NCBI GenBank assembly: GCA_023666125.1
Contig: JAMPCN010000013.1
Span: 1-40,908 of the forward strand
Source of the DNA: Bacillus sp. (in: firmicutes)
GTDB lineage: Bacteria > Bacillota > Clostridia > Lachnospirales > Lachnospiraceae
DNA length: 40,908 nucleotides
Direction of reading: 5' to 3'
Shown piece by piece: positions 1-7,863 of this stretch. Under the pieces are notes generated by a model. The model was not told where the DNA came from and made no database searches. It saw only the letters and a program-made list of their open reading frames with translations. The position numbers and the translations under genes are program-made. How positions within the stretch are numbered: the stretch's first letter is position 1; each line of letters starts with the position of its first letter.

Positions 1-148
1 ATATGCTTTTGAGTTATTCTACCATTATTTGTTTGATTTGTCACTATATTTTGTAAAAAAATATTTCAAATTTTATCATATTTGAACTTCAATATCAATA
101 GAAATACACAAAAAGTAACATATCTGCTAATTTTTGTGCATTTCTACG

Positions 149-940
149 CTATTTTACAACCTTTCCATAAACCTCCATCTGACTGAGCGCCGGAAATGGC
201 GATGGGTCATCCGCCTTCAACAGGTTGCCAAGCTTTATCCATGTTATCTTCTTTGGTTCAAAGGTTATCTCATGCGGCAGGCTGCTCTTTTCCAGTTTCC
301 ATATCAGTTCGCTCTTATCGGAAAAACTAAGCGTCACTTGCTTCCACCAGTTGTCATGCGGAAAATCCGACCTTGTATAAAGAACAACCTTATCTATTTC
401 CACTTCCCTGCCGAAATCTACCGTCATTTCCGCGTCGTCCTGCATATTGATACCCCACGATTCATAAGGCCATTCACCGTGGGAGCGGTTCTCGCACACG
501 CCGTCAATCGCATTTCTTGCCGCGAACACGGATTCGCCCCGTGTTTCCACATTTGCAAAGGCATGAGGAAAACAGTTGGTCTCCCCGTGCTGGTCGCACA
601 CGTTAAGCGCAAGATTCCGGTAAGCGTATACTTCATCTTCTCTTGCTGTTCTGGCATACAAATAATGCCTATTTCCGTAAAATACCTTGGGCGAATAGCA
701 GATACGCTTCTCCCCGAACGGAATCTGGAAAGAAACATTATCCGTAACATAGCAGAATGCCGCCCCTAGAGCATCATCCACCTGCAAAAAAACATGGATG
801 TTCTTCTCGGAAGTCTCTAATACGATTCTGTCGCCCTCTTTATATTCCGCCGTACATACAAGGCTCACCGCGTCCTCGCCGCTGCTTACGCATATGGTTT
901 TGCCGCTGCTGTCCAATACTTTAAGCGCCAATGTTGCCAT
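149..940 (-). CDS. Discoidin (F5/8 type C)-like protein of the glycan locus, cytoplasmic
   Basis: 263-residue protein without signal peptide or membrane segment. The C-terminal half (about residues 110-262) looks like an F5/8 type C (discoidin) jelly-roll: it has an N-terminal stretch on surroundings of the AIDG motif, a GINM-D-A-MTVDFG strand and an IDKVVLYTRSDFPHDNWW segment, all typical of carbohydrate-binding beta-sandwiches. The N-terminal half is beta-rich and not recognised. The start is set at the ATG at 940, which has AAAGGAATGG just upstream and leaves a 28-bp gap to the DUF2264 gene; a longer reading frame to 994 would overlap that gene and lacks such a site. As last gene of the importer/GH88/DUF2264 operon it probably binds or processes the imported oligosaccharide, but no catalytic motif is visible. 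The family assignment is by pattern only. Confidence 0.7.
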   Translation of the reverse strand: MATLALKVLDSSGKTICVSSGEDAVSLVCTAEYKEGDRIVLETSEKNIHVFLQVDDALGAAFCYVTDNVSFQIPFGEKRICYSPKVFYGNRHYLYARTAREDEVYAYRNLALNVCDQHGETNCFPHAFANVETRGESVFAARNAIDGVCENRSHGEWPYESWGINMQDDAEMTVDFGREVEIDKVVLYTRSDFPHDNWWKQVTLSFSDKSELIWKLEKSSLPHEITFEPKKITWIKLGNLLKADDPSPFPALSQMEVYGKVVK

Positions 941-968
941 GTTATTACCATTCCTTTCTTTTTGGATA

Positions 969-2693
969 TTAATACTCCCTCGTATACTCTGCATTGACCT
1001 CTGTAGTCAAAACTTGTTCCCCTTTCTGTATCCGATACCGCACCGCCGGGATTCTCGTCATCGGATGCAGCAGGTTTGTATTGGGGTCGGCAGGAATAAT
1101 AAGTCCCTCGCCGTCAGTCTCTTTCGCCGTTACCTGACACATACTGTAGCAGTTTTTAACCGTGGCGGTATTCTCATGATAAGTCTGCTTTTCGCCCTCC
1201 ACATCAATCTCCACCGCAAAACCGCAGTCGTAGGCTTCGCACTCCCTGTCGCTGATAATCTTATGTTTTCTGATATGTCCGTCTTTTGTCGGAACAACGA
1301 TCGTTTCCACCACAATGCCCTCATACGGAACCCAGCGGGAATAAACTTCCGTCTCCGAGATACGAAACTCCTCGCAAATCCGGCGCACATATACATAGCC
1401 GTTAATAAAAAACGCCAACATAGAGTCCGGCGCCGCCTCATGCACTTCATAGGAAGACTTCGCCACGCTGAACCCAAAACGCGTATCATAAGCAAATTTC
1501 CCGTATTTCGCCACTATCTGCCCATGTCCTGCCGGGCTGTATTTGCCGGGTACAAATGCCGTCACATGATTTTTATACCTGTGAATCAGCATATCCGCAT
1601 AAGGAAGCGCCTTTTGCTCCTCCAACCGCGGCAGCGGTTTTATCTGCGCACTCCAGAAAGGATGTTCATCCGGCAGCATCAAAACCGCAAACGTCTTTAA
1701 CGCCCAATACGGCGAACCCGGTCCGTTATACCGTTCGCCCATTACCAGATTCGGATAGGCGTAGCCGATTGTCAGAATATCGTTTCTATCAAAAAAGGGC
1801 TTTTTCATCCAGTCGCAGAAATGCCGCACAATCAGCCCTTTCATCACGCCGATATCGAAAGGCTCCACTCCCGCCATCAAGCAGGCGCAGAAAAAACTCA
1901 CCTGTGAAAAGCGGTATGTCAGGGAACGTCCGTAAGGCAGCGACGCGCCATTTTCATCAAACCAGTAGATGAACTGCTGTGCAAAAATGTTCGCCCGCTC
2001 TTTATAAAGCGCGCATCTTTCGGGGTCGTCTTTCTCCATCACCTTTGCATAAAACAGGCTGTAAAAATGAATCGCAAAAGAAATATAGTAGTCTTTCTGC
2101 CCGGAATCGCCGTCCTGATACCAGCCGTCGCCCAAATAAAAAGAATCTGCGCCGTCAAGATATTTTTCCAGCTTCTCTGCGTCATACTTTCTTCCCAGCT
2201 TCTTTAACGCGATATTGACAAGCACTGCAAATAAAACCCAGTTGCAGATAGGAAGTTCATATTCGTTGATGCCGTACAGCCAGTCTGCTAAATTATCTTT
2301 CTCTTTTTCGCTTAACGGCTCCCAAATCTTATCCGGTGCCAGAATCAGTCCATACGCCATCGCCGCCATCTCTACAAAACGCTGGTCGAAAGCATGGAAT
2401 CCTCCCCAGTATTCGGGATTTTCGGGGTCGGTTCCCGCCGTCAGTCCTTTGCGGTAAATCTCTTCAAAGACCGCGTCGTTTCCGCCGCCCGCCCAAAACG
2501 GCACAAGCCCCCATAAAATTCTGGAAAAAGCCTCCAGCCTGATGGTACTCTGCTCGTAAGTCGTCGCCGTAACGCCCAGGTCAATGCCCGCCTTTTCCTT
2601 TGTATAATACGGAAGTAACGGTCTGATAATCTCCATCAAAAGTTCCTGAAAATCCGCCTTGGAATTTAACTTCCCCTCCCAATCTGTCCTCAT
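969..2693 (-). CDS. DUF2264 family protein
   Basis: 574 residues, about the normal length of DUF2264 proteins. The N-terminal two thirds are an alpha-helical toroid-like region with conserved aromatic clusters (RILWGLVPFWAGGG near residue 40, WGGFHAFDQRFVEMAA near 97, then YGINEYELPICNWVLF and YLGDGWYQDGDSGQKDYYI). The C-terminal third is beta-rich, resembling the heparinase/chondroitinase fold. There is no signal peptide, so it acts in the cytoplasm. DUF2264 genes are commonly found beside uronyl hydrolases and polysaccharide lyases, and here the protein sits between GH88 and the discoidin-like protein in one operon. I infer a role in acidic oligosaccharide breakdown, perhaps as a hydrolase or lyase; the reaction is not known from the sequence. 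An AGGAAAGG site precedes the ATG. Confidence 0.85.
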   Translation of the reverse strand: MRTDWEGKLNSKADFQELLMEIIRPLLPYYTKEKAGIDLGVTATTYEQSTIRLEAFSRILWGLVPFWAGGGNDAVFEEIYRKGLTAGTDPENPEYWGGFHAFDQRFVEMAAMAYGLILAPDKIWEPLSEKEKDNLADWLYGINEYELPICNWVLFAVLVNIALKKLGRKYDAEKLEKYLDGADSFYLGDGWYQDGDSGQKDYYISFAIHFYSLFYAKVMEKDDPERCALYKERANIFAQQFIYWFDENGASLPYGRSLTYRFSQVSFFCACLMAGVEPFDIGVMKGLIVRHFCDWMKKPFFDRNDILTIGYAYPNLVMGERYNGPGSPYWALKTFAVLMLPDEHPFWSAQIKPLPRLEEQKALPYADMLIHRYKNHVTAFVPGKYSPAGHGQIVAKYGKFAYDTRFGFSVAKSSYEVHEAAPDSMLAFFINGYVYVRRICEEFRISETEVYSRWVPYEGIVVETIVVPTKDGHIRKHKIISDRECEAYDCGFAVEIDVEGEKQTYHENTATVKNCYSMCQVTAKETDGEGLIIPADPNTNLLHPMTRIPAVRYRIQKGEQVLTTEVNAEYTREY

Positions 2694-2727
2694 ATATCTG
2701 CCCTTTCCTTATATCTCAGTCTGCGAT

Positions 2728-2792
2728 GTTTGTGTCGGACGTTGCAAACGTCAGCACAAACTCGCGGTTGAAAGAATGCAATTCTTTCAACC
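2728..2792 (-). promoter_or_regulatory. Two tandem intergenic stem-loops between GH88 and DUF2264 genes
   Basis: The 100-bp gap holds two strong inverted repeats. One pairs 2766-2777 with 2781-2792 (12 bp, 3-nt loop). The other is a two-part stem, 2728-2734 with 2755-2761 outside and 2738-2743 with 2747-2752 inside. Neither is followed by a T-run on the operon strand, so they look like mRNA processing or stability elements rather than terminators. They lie directly after the GH88 stop codon. Confidence 0.5.
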
Positions 2793-2793
2793 T

Positions 2794-3984
2794 TTACCAA
2801 TACAGTTTCCAGTCGCCCGCAAGCCTCGTCAACGCCTCCATATAGAAATAATCCCCCCACGAGTTGCACTCGTCCACGCCGTAATGATTACAGGTGTTAT
2901 AAGGCGAATGATTAGAGTATGTGCTGTGCAGCACAAGCCCGTTAGACGTCTCAAAATCTTTTACCGCATAATTATCATAAAGAGACTTCATAAACTGCTT
3001 CGCGTATTTTAAATAAACCGCCGCCTCTTTTTCGTCCAATGACTTAATCATCTCCAGCATACCGCACGCCGCGATGGATGCCGAGGAAGAATCCCTCGGC
3101 TGGTCGTCGCCGTCCGTAAATTCCAAATCCCAGAAAGGTATCATATCTTTCGGTAAATGCTCTAAGAAATACTGCGCCACGTTTTTGAAGATATCAATAT
3201 ATTCTTTCCGCCCCGTATACTTATAAGCGAGCGCGCAGCCATAGATGCCCCAAGCCTGCCCTCTTGCCCAGGCGGAGCCGTCGCGGTAGCCCTGACAGGT
3301 CGCGCCGTGGTCAGGCGCTCCCGTTTTCATGTCAAAGAAAAACGTATGCCATGTGGAATAATCTTCCCGAATCACATTTTTAATCGCTGTATGGATATGC
3401 TTCTCTGCAATATCGCGGTACTTGTTATCACCAGTTTCTTCCGATGCCCAATATAATAAAGGAAGATTTAACAAACAGTCGATAATCAGACGGTAATTTT
3501 CCGGCGCGTCCATAGGCCCCCACGCCTGAATAAACTCTCCAACCGGATGGTAGCGCGTAATCAACTGGTCCGCTGCCTTTATCGCCGCTTCCCTGCCTTT
3601 TTCGCTGCCCGTCAGCTTATATGCCGCCACACAGGACGGGGAGTACAAAAATCCCATGTCGTGATGGTCTACCTCTATTTTATTATCGATTCTATGCAGA
3701 AAACTCTCCACCTGTACGGATGCCGCCGCCTTAAGCGCCGCCGCGTCGTCCGCGCGGTTCTTTTTCAGCGCATACTCATAGGCAAGCCAGATTTCTCCCG
3801 TCCAGAAACCGGTCGTCCAGTAGTTGTTTTCTATCGGCTGATAAAAGCCGTTTTCGCTATACGCTTTCTGGAACTTATCCGTAAATTCCGGCAGATTGCG
3901 TAACACCTGTTTTGTTGAAAAATCCAGCGCCGCATCCACTTCCTGCCCGGAGATTTCCGCGCTTTTTTCATATAAAATCTTCAT
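2794..3984 (-). CDS. GH88 unsaturated glucuronyl/galacturonyl hydrolase
   Basis: 396 residues, matching the usual 370-400 of GH88. This family removes the 4,5-unsaturated uronic acid left at the non-reducing end of oligosaccharides by polysaccharide lyases, by hydrating the double bond. The two key acids are visible: D109 in VDHHDMGF and D169 in LIIDCLLNLPLLYWA, 60 residues apart, as D88 and D149 are in the Bacillus GL1 enzyme. The segment near 225-250 (DHGATCQGYRDGSAWARGQA) carries the conserved His/Trp of the barrel. No signal peptide, so the enzyme is cytoplasmic and works on imported oligosaccharides. GAAAGAGG precedes the ATG. It fits with the heparinase II/III-like lyase transcribed the other way; whether the substrate is glycosaminoglycan, pectic or algal cannot be told. 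Confidence 0.93.
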   Translation of the reverse strand: MKILYEKSAEISGQEVDAALDFSTKQVLRNLPEFTDKFQKAYSENGFYQPIENNYWTTGFWTGEIWLAYEYALKKNRADDAAALKAAASVQVESFLHRIDNKIEVDHHDMGFLYSPSCVAAYKLTGSEKGREAAIKAADQLITRYHPVGEFIQAWGPMDAPENYRLIIDCLLNLPLLYWASEETGDNKYRDIAEKHIHTAIKNVIREDYSTWHTFFFDMKTGAPDHGATCQGYRDGSAWARGQAWGIYGCALAYKYTGRKEYIDIFKNVAQYFLEHLPKDMIPFWDLEFTDGDDQPRDSSSASIAACGMLEMIKSLDEKEAAVYLKYAKQFMKSLYDNYAVKDFETSNGLVLHSTYSNHSPYNTCNHYGVDECNSWGDYFYMEALTRLAGDWKLYW

Positions 3985-4031
3985 ATATATACCTCTTTCC
4001 CCAATATTTAACTAAGTGCAAACCAATATTA

Positions 4032-4160
4032 TGCAAATATACAATCCATAAGCAGGTACCGTGAGACCGTCGGTACTTATATGCGGTATTTTCGCATATT
4101 ATGTACCGCTACGGTTGAACTGTAACGAAAGTGCGCCTGTGTTGGATTGTATATTTGGCA
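4032..4160. repeat. 129-bp fold-back element with terminal inverted repeats (MITE-like) in the operon
   Basis: The gap between the MalG-type permease and GH88 genes is bounded by near-perfect 16/17-bp inverted repeats (4032-4047 and 4144-4160, one base difference). Inside is a second imperfect hairpin from 4066 to 4115: ACCGT, CGGTAC and ATATGCG arms (18 paired bases) around a 7-nt loop. No open frame lies inside. A miniature inverted-repeat element or a structured RNA that sets relative expression of the importer and enzymes are both possible. No convincing target-site duplication is visible. Confidence 0.5.
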
Positions 4161-4178
4161 GATATAAAATGTATTCTA

Positions 4179-5048
4179 TTAACCTTTCAATCCGGTTGAA
4201 GCAACGCCCTCTACAAAATACTTCTGCAGACAGAGGAATACAATAATAACCGGAATCAGGGAAAGTACAGAACCCGCCATAATCAGTCCGTATTCCGAAG
4301 AATACTGCCCGATAAACATCTTTAATCCAAGCTGGATGGTTTTCTTGTTTTCCGACCTCAAATAAATTAATGGTCCTAAATAGTCGTTCCATGTATTAAC
4401 GAAAGTAAAGATGGTAAGCGTGGAAAGCGCCGGTTTGGAAAGCGGAAGCATGATTTTCGCATATATTTTATACTCGCTCATGCCGTCGATTCTCGCCGCC
4501 TCACACAGCTCGCTCGGAATCCCCTCATAGAACTGCTTCATCAAAAATACGCCGAACGCCGAGAACGCCTGTAAACAAATCATTGCTAAAAGCTTATCAT
4601 TTAATCCCATGCTGCGCATCATGATAAACTGCGGAACCATGTATACCTGCCACGGCATTGCAATCGTTGCAATGTAGGCAAGGAACAGCGCGTTTTTGTG
4701 TTTAAACTCCAATTTTGCAAACGAATATGCCGCAAAACTGGAAGTAAGAAGCTGTAAAATAGTAACAACTATCGTCAAAATGACCGTATTCTCCACGAAT
4801 TTGAGCATCGGTATCTTGGTCCAGATTTTCACATAGTTATCCCACTTCGGCACTTCCGGAATCCATACAAAGGGATTCATCATAAATACTTCCCTGTCCG
4901 ATTTGATGGACGCGGAAAGCATCCACAAAAACGGAATAACCATAACAACCGTTATTATTATCAATATTGCATATACTATAATTTTACCAATCAAAGCGTT
5001 TCTGCTTTTGGATTTCAACTTTTTATTTTCTACCATATTATCACTCAT
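4179..5048 (-). CDS. Carbohydrate ABC transporter permease, MalG type (CUT1)
   Basis: 289 residues with six predicted membrane segments (the first at about 22-45) and the MalG-type EAA loop near residues 180-205 (CEAARIDGMSEYKIYAKI followed by LPLSKPAL), which docks the ATPase. With the upstream MalF-type permease and the solute-binding lipoprotein it makes a CUT1 family oligosaccharide importer. No ATPase gene lies in the locus, so a shared MsmK-type ATPase encoded elsewhere is expected, as is usual in Firmicutes. The start ATG has AAAGGAGAG six bases upstream and follows the MalF stop by 27 bp. The neighbouring GH88 and lyase genes suggest an acidic oligosaccharide as cargo (inference). Confidence 0.92.
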   Translation of the reverse strand: MSDNMVENKKLKSKSRNALIGKIIVYAILIIITVVMVIPFLWMLSASIKSDREVFMMNPFVWIPEVPKWDNYVKIWTKIPMLKFVENTVILTIVVTILQLLTSSFAAYSFAKLEFKHKNALFLAYIATIAMPWQVYMVPQFIMMRSMGLNDKLLAMICLQAFSAFGVFLMKQFYEGIPSELCEAARIDGMSEYKIYAKIMLPLSKPALSTLTIFTFVNTWNDYLGPLIYLRSENKKTIQLGLKMFIGQYSSEYGLIMAGSVLSLIPVIIVFLCLQKYFVEGVASTGLKG

Positions 5049-5075
5049 GTCGGCTCTCCTTTCTGCTACATTTCA

Positions 5076-6125
5076 TTATTCTTCCAGTTTCTTCTCATAT
5101 CTGAACTGGATTAAGGTAACAACAAGCACTATCAGGAACAATACCATCGCAATCGCGCTGGAATATCCCAAATCCCAATAGTTAAAGGCGTTCTGATAAA
5201 TATAGTAAACAAGAACAGTCGCCGAGGTACTGAGCTTACCGTCGCTGCCGCCCGCTAACATAACTGCGATATCATACACTTTAAAGCAGTTGATTGTCAG
5301 CATGACGACTACGAAAAATGTCGTGGAACGAAGCTGCGGCCATGTTATGTACTTAAATTTCTGCCATGTGCTGGCGCCGTCTAAGCTGCCCGCTTCGTAT
5401 AGCTCCGCCGAAATACCCTGCAATCCTGCAAGGTAAATTACCATATAATATCCCATGTATTTCCATACGCTGAATAATATCAACGTCAAAAGCACCAGAT
5501 TTCCGCTGAACCACTTCGGAAGATTCTCCTGCGGCACACCGAACACATTCAAAAGAAGATAGTTAATCGGTCCTTTCGACGGATGGAAAAGCATACTCCA
5601 AACCGCTGTAATCGCTACCAAGGAAGCAACATACGGAAAAAACGCCACGGTACGGAATAAACCTCTCGCCCTGATTTTCTGGTTTAATACAATCGCTAAT
5701 GCCAGAGAGGCAATCATTGTAAGAGGAACTGTACCGACAACATAAATCATTGTATTTTTTAACGCCGCTACGAAAAACGTATCGGACGGAAGTTTCATAA
5801 AGTTATCAAGTCCTACAAAGGTAATCGCATTGCTGCCGTCCCAATTCATAAACGCCAGGGCAAATGCAAATACAATCGGAATCAGTGTAAAAACGGCAAA
5901 ACCGATAAAATTCGGCGCAATAAAAGAATAAGCAACCAAATCACGCTTTGCCTCCCGGCTTATAATCCGGTTATTTCTAACGGCAGTCAATTTTCTCTGC
6001 CTTTTTTCTCTTTCAGCAATCAGTTTTTGTTTTTTCTTAATATTCGATTCTTCGCGGATTTTCTGCATCAACGCAGCCGATTCCGCTTCCAGTTTCTCTA
6101 TCTGGGCTGCTTTCTTCTCATCCAT
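5076..6125 (-). CDS. Sugar ABC transporter permease, MalF type (CUT1)
   Basis: 349 residues. Residues 1-60 are a charged cytoplasmic extension (repeated K/E/R residues, predicted coiled coil), longer than in many MalF-type permeases. Six membrane segments follow from about residue 67. The EAA loop is near 238-262 (YEAGSLDGASTWQKFKYITW, then PQL). It pairs with the MalG-type permease downstream to form the channel of the importer. An AGGGGG site lies 8-12 bases before the ATG. The 111-bp gap to the upstream binding-protein gene contains a hairpin that could lower permease expression relative to the binding protein. Confidence 0.92.
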   Translation of the reverse strand: MDEKKAAQIEKLEAESAALMQKIREESNIKKKQKLIAEREKRQRKLTAVRNNRIISREAKRDLVAYSFIAPNFIGFAVFTLIPIVFAFALAFMNWDGSNAITFVGLDNFMKLPSDTFFVAALKNTMIYVVGTVPLTMIASLALAIVLNQKIRARGLFRTVAFFPYVASLVAITAVWSMLFHPSKGPINYLLLNVFGVPQENLPKWFSGNLVLLTLILFSVWKYMGYYMVIYLAGLQGISAELYEAGSLDGASTWQKFKYITWPQLRSTTFFVVVMLTINCFKVYDIAVMLAGGSDGKLSTSATVLVYYIYQNAFNYWDLGYSSAIAMVLFLIVLVVTLIQFRYEKKLEE

Positions 6126-6153
6126 GTCATAACCCCCTGCCTTTTTTGTGATA

Positions 6154-6184
6154 TTTAAGGCTGGTTTTTTACGCCAGCCTTAAA
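6154..6184 (-). promoter_or_regulatory. Intergenic stem-loop between binding-protein and permease genes
   Basis: An 11-bp perfect stem pairs 6154-6164 with 6174-6184 around a 9-nt loop. On the operon strand it is not followed by a T-run, so it is more likely an mRNA-stabilising or partial attenuation structure that leaves more binding-protein message than permease message, a common arrangement in sugar ABC operons. Confidence 0.5.
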
Positions 6185-6236
6185 ATCTTATTGATATTTC
6201 TTAACCCGCGAGTTTGCCCCGCGCCTTTAGCCTTGC

Positions 6237-7631
6237 TTAGTTTCCTAATACCTTGCCAACTTCATCATTCATTGCTGCGATACCTTCATCAATCGTCATT
6301 TCACCATTCATGATGGATTTGTGATAAGTATCAAGAATGTCATTGATTTGAGATACATTCTCAGCATAAGGAACTTCCAGATACAGGTTGGATACGCTTA
6401 ATGCCTCTTTGCTTTCCGCATCTGCCGGGAAACCGTCAAGGCTTGCGATAATACCTGCAACTTCATCATTCATAAGCGCCGGGAAGTTACCTGTTTCAGC
6501 CATAACCTTTGCGCCCTCTGCGCCGGATACCCACTCTACGAAAGCGAATGCAGCGTCTTTGTTAGCAGATACGCTTGTTACGGACAGACCTGTAATCGTA
6601 CCAAGTGTGGAACCCGGTTCTACACCCTCAGCGTGAGGATATTTAACCATACCCCAGTTGCCACAGAGTGAAGAATCATACTCACCGCTTGCCAGGCTGG
6701 AAATCAGTGTGGAAATATACCAGGAACCCATATTCATCATTGCTACGTCGCCGCTGGAGAATGCTGCGGAGTAGTGAAGACCCTCTGCGCTCAAATCTGC
6801 AAAGTTTCTACAAATCTGGTCTTTTTCCTGATTGAGTACCATTTCATAATAAGGTTTGAAGTAATCATATTCACCGTCCAGAATGGAATGTGTACCATCC
6901 AGTACGCCGAATAACTGTACCGCGCTTCTCCATGTATGGTAGTGTGTACCATAAATCTGGGAACCGAATGTCGGGTCAGCTACCTGTCTTGCAAGTGCGT
7001 CATACTCTTCAAATGTCATATCATTTGTCGGATAGTCAACGCCTGCCGCATCAAAAATGTCTTTGTTGTAGAATACTACCCAGAAGTCATTTCTGAAAGG
7101 AAGTTCATAGAGGCTTCCGTCTACCGTTACCTGTTTGTCAACGCCGCCATACTGGCTAAGGTCGATGCCTGCTGCGGAAATATAGCTGTCAAGAGGCTCC
7201 AATGTATTTTTGGAAACCAGTGTAGCATATCCCGGAACATCCTTAATGGTAACAACGTCAAAATCGGAACCGCTTCCTGATAATTCTGTTGCCAGAACCG
7301 TCATATAGTCAGCAGAACCTAAGTCTACCATCTCGATTGTTACGTTCGGATTAGCTTCTTCATAAGCATCTTTTAATGCCTGCCAGTAAGGAGTAGTATC
7401 CTTATCCCAGATTGCCCATTTTAAGGTAACCTCTTCGGCTGCTGCGTCAGCATTGTCTGCCGGCGCTTCTGTCTGCGTATTGTCTGCTGCCGGCGCTTCT
7501 GTCTGTGTATTGTCTGCTGCAGATGTATCCGCTGTATTGTCTGCTGCCGGCGCATCGTTAGAACCGCATCCGGCAAGAATACCTGTCAACATTGTTGCAG
7601 TCATCAAAACACTTAAAAGTTTTTTCTTCAT
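6237..7631 (-). CDS. Extracellular solute-binding lipoprotein (family 1, CUT1 importer)
   Basis: 464 residues with a lipoprotein signal peptide: a lysine-rich start, hydrophobic core and lipobox ILAGC with C22 as the lipidated cysteine. Residues about 23-67 are a low-complexity linker containing a repeated ADNTQTEAP unit. The rest is a family 1 solute-binding fold, starting LKWAIWDKDTTPYW and including the GDVAMMNMGSWY motif typical of sugar-binding members. It is the receptor of the importer formed with the two downstream permeases. GGGAGG precedes the ATG, and the gene is divergent from the sensor kinase gene. The bound sugar cannot be read off; the locus enzymes suggest a uronic-acid-containing oligosaccharide. 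The DNA of the linker is an imperfect tandem repeat. Confidence 0.93.
   Translation of the reverse strand: MKKKLLSVLMTATMLTGILAGCGSNDAPAADNTADTSAADNTQTEAPAADNTQTEAPADNADAAAEEVTLKWAIWDKDTTPYWQALKDAYEEANPNVTIEMVDLGSADYMTVLATELSGSGSDFDVVTIKDVPGYATLVSKNTLEPLDSYISAAGIDLSQYGGVDKQVTVDGSLYELPFRNDFWVVFYNKDIFDAAGVDYPTNDMTFEEYDALARQVADPTFGSQIYGTHYHTWRSAVQLFGVLDGTHSILDGEYDYFKPYYEMVLNQEKDQICRNFADLSAEGLHYSAAFSSGDVAMMNMGSWYISTLISSLASGEYDSSLCGNWGMVKYPHAEGVEPGSTLGTITGLSVTSVSANKDAAFAFVEWVSGAEGAKVMAETGNFPALMNDEVAGIIASLDGFPADAESKEALSVSNLYLEVPYAENVSQINDILDTYHKSIMNGEMTIDEGIAAMNDEVGKVLGN
7454..7553. repeat. Imperfect 27-30-bp tandem repeat in the lipoprotein linker
   Basis: About 3.5 imperfect copies of a 27-30-bp unit beginning TGTCTGCTGCCGGCG run through the binding-protein gene, coding for the Ala/Asp/Thr/Glu-rich linker between the lipid anchor and the binding domain. 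The units are in multiples of three bases, so a change in copy number would change only linker length. Confidence 0.7.
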
Positions 7632-7863
7632 GGATTGTTTCCTCCCTTTTATTTTTATACATTCAGTATATTATGTTTTTTTGGCTGTTCCCATAGAATT
7701 TCTTCTCATTTTATTCACAATTTATACATTATTTCTCTCTTTTTTTATTTCAATTTTCAAAACATATATTATTTTTGAAAAATATGTACTATTTATCTCT
7801 TTCTCCTCTTATACGTTTTATGGTAAAATAACTCTATCGGGAAACAGAAAAGAGGGAGACGCC
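7632..7863. promoter_or_regulatory. Divergent control region of the glycan locus
   Basis: This very AT-rich 232-bp region separates the binding-protein gene and the sensor kinase gene and must hold both promoters. An inverted repeat pairs 7754-7762 (TTTTCAAAA) with 7773-7781 (TTTTGAAAA), with ACATAT/ATATGT flanks nested in it. It is a candidate site for the AraC-type response regulator. A TAAAAT at 7823-7828 could serve as -10 for the rightward genes, but no good -35 is visible. Assignments are tentative. Confidence 0.4.

Noticed and set aside
134..769. Long plus-strand open frame over the discoidin-like gene
   Set aside because: It is antisense to a better-supported gene, has no recognisable domain and no good ribosome site.
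798..1700. 300-codon plus-strand open frame over the DUF2264 gene
   Set aside because: It is antisense to a recognised family protein and its composition (rich in Arg, His, Phe) is typical of a shadow frame.
4032..4160. Riboswitch upstream of an operon segment
   Set aside because: No known aptamer core was recognised; the symmetric terminal repeats fit a fold-back element better.
7453..7863. Upstream extension of the sensor kinase reading frame
   Set aside because: It would overlap the divergent lipoprotein gene and code for its repeat in reverse; the ATG at 7864 has a proper ribosome site.
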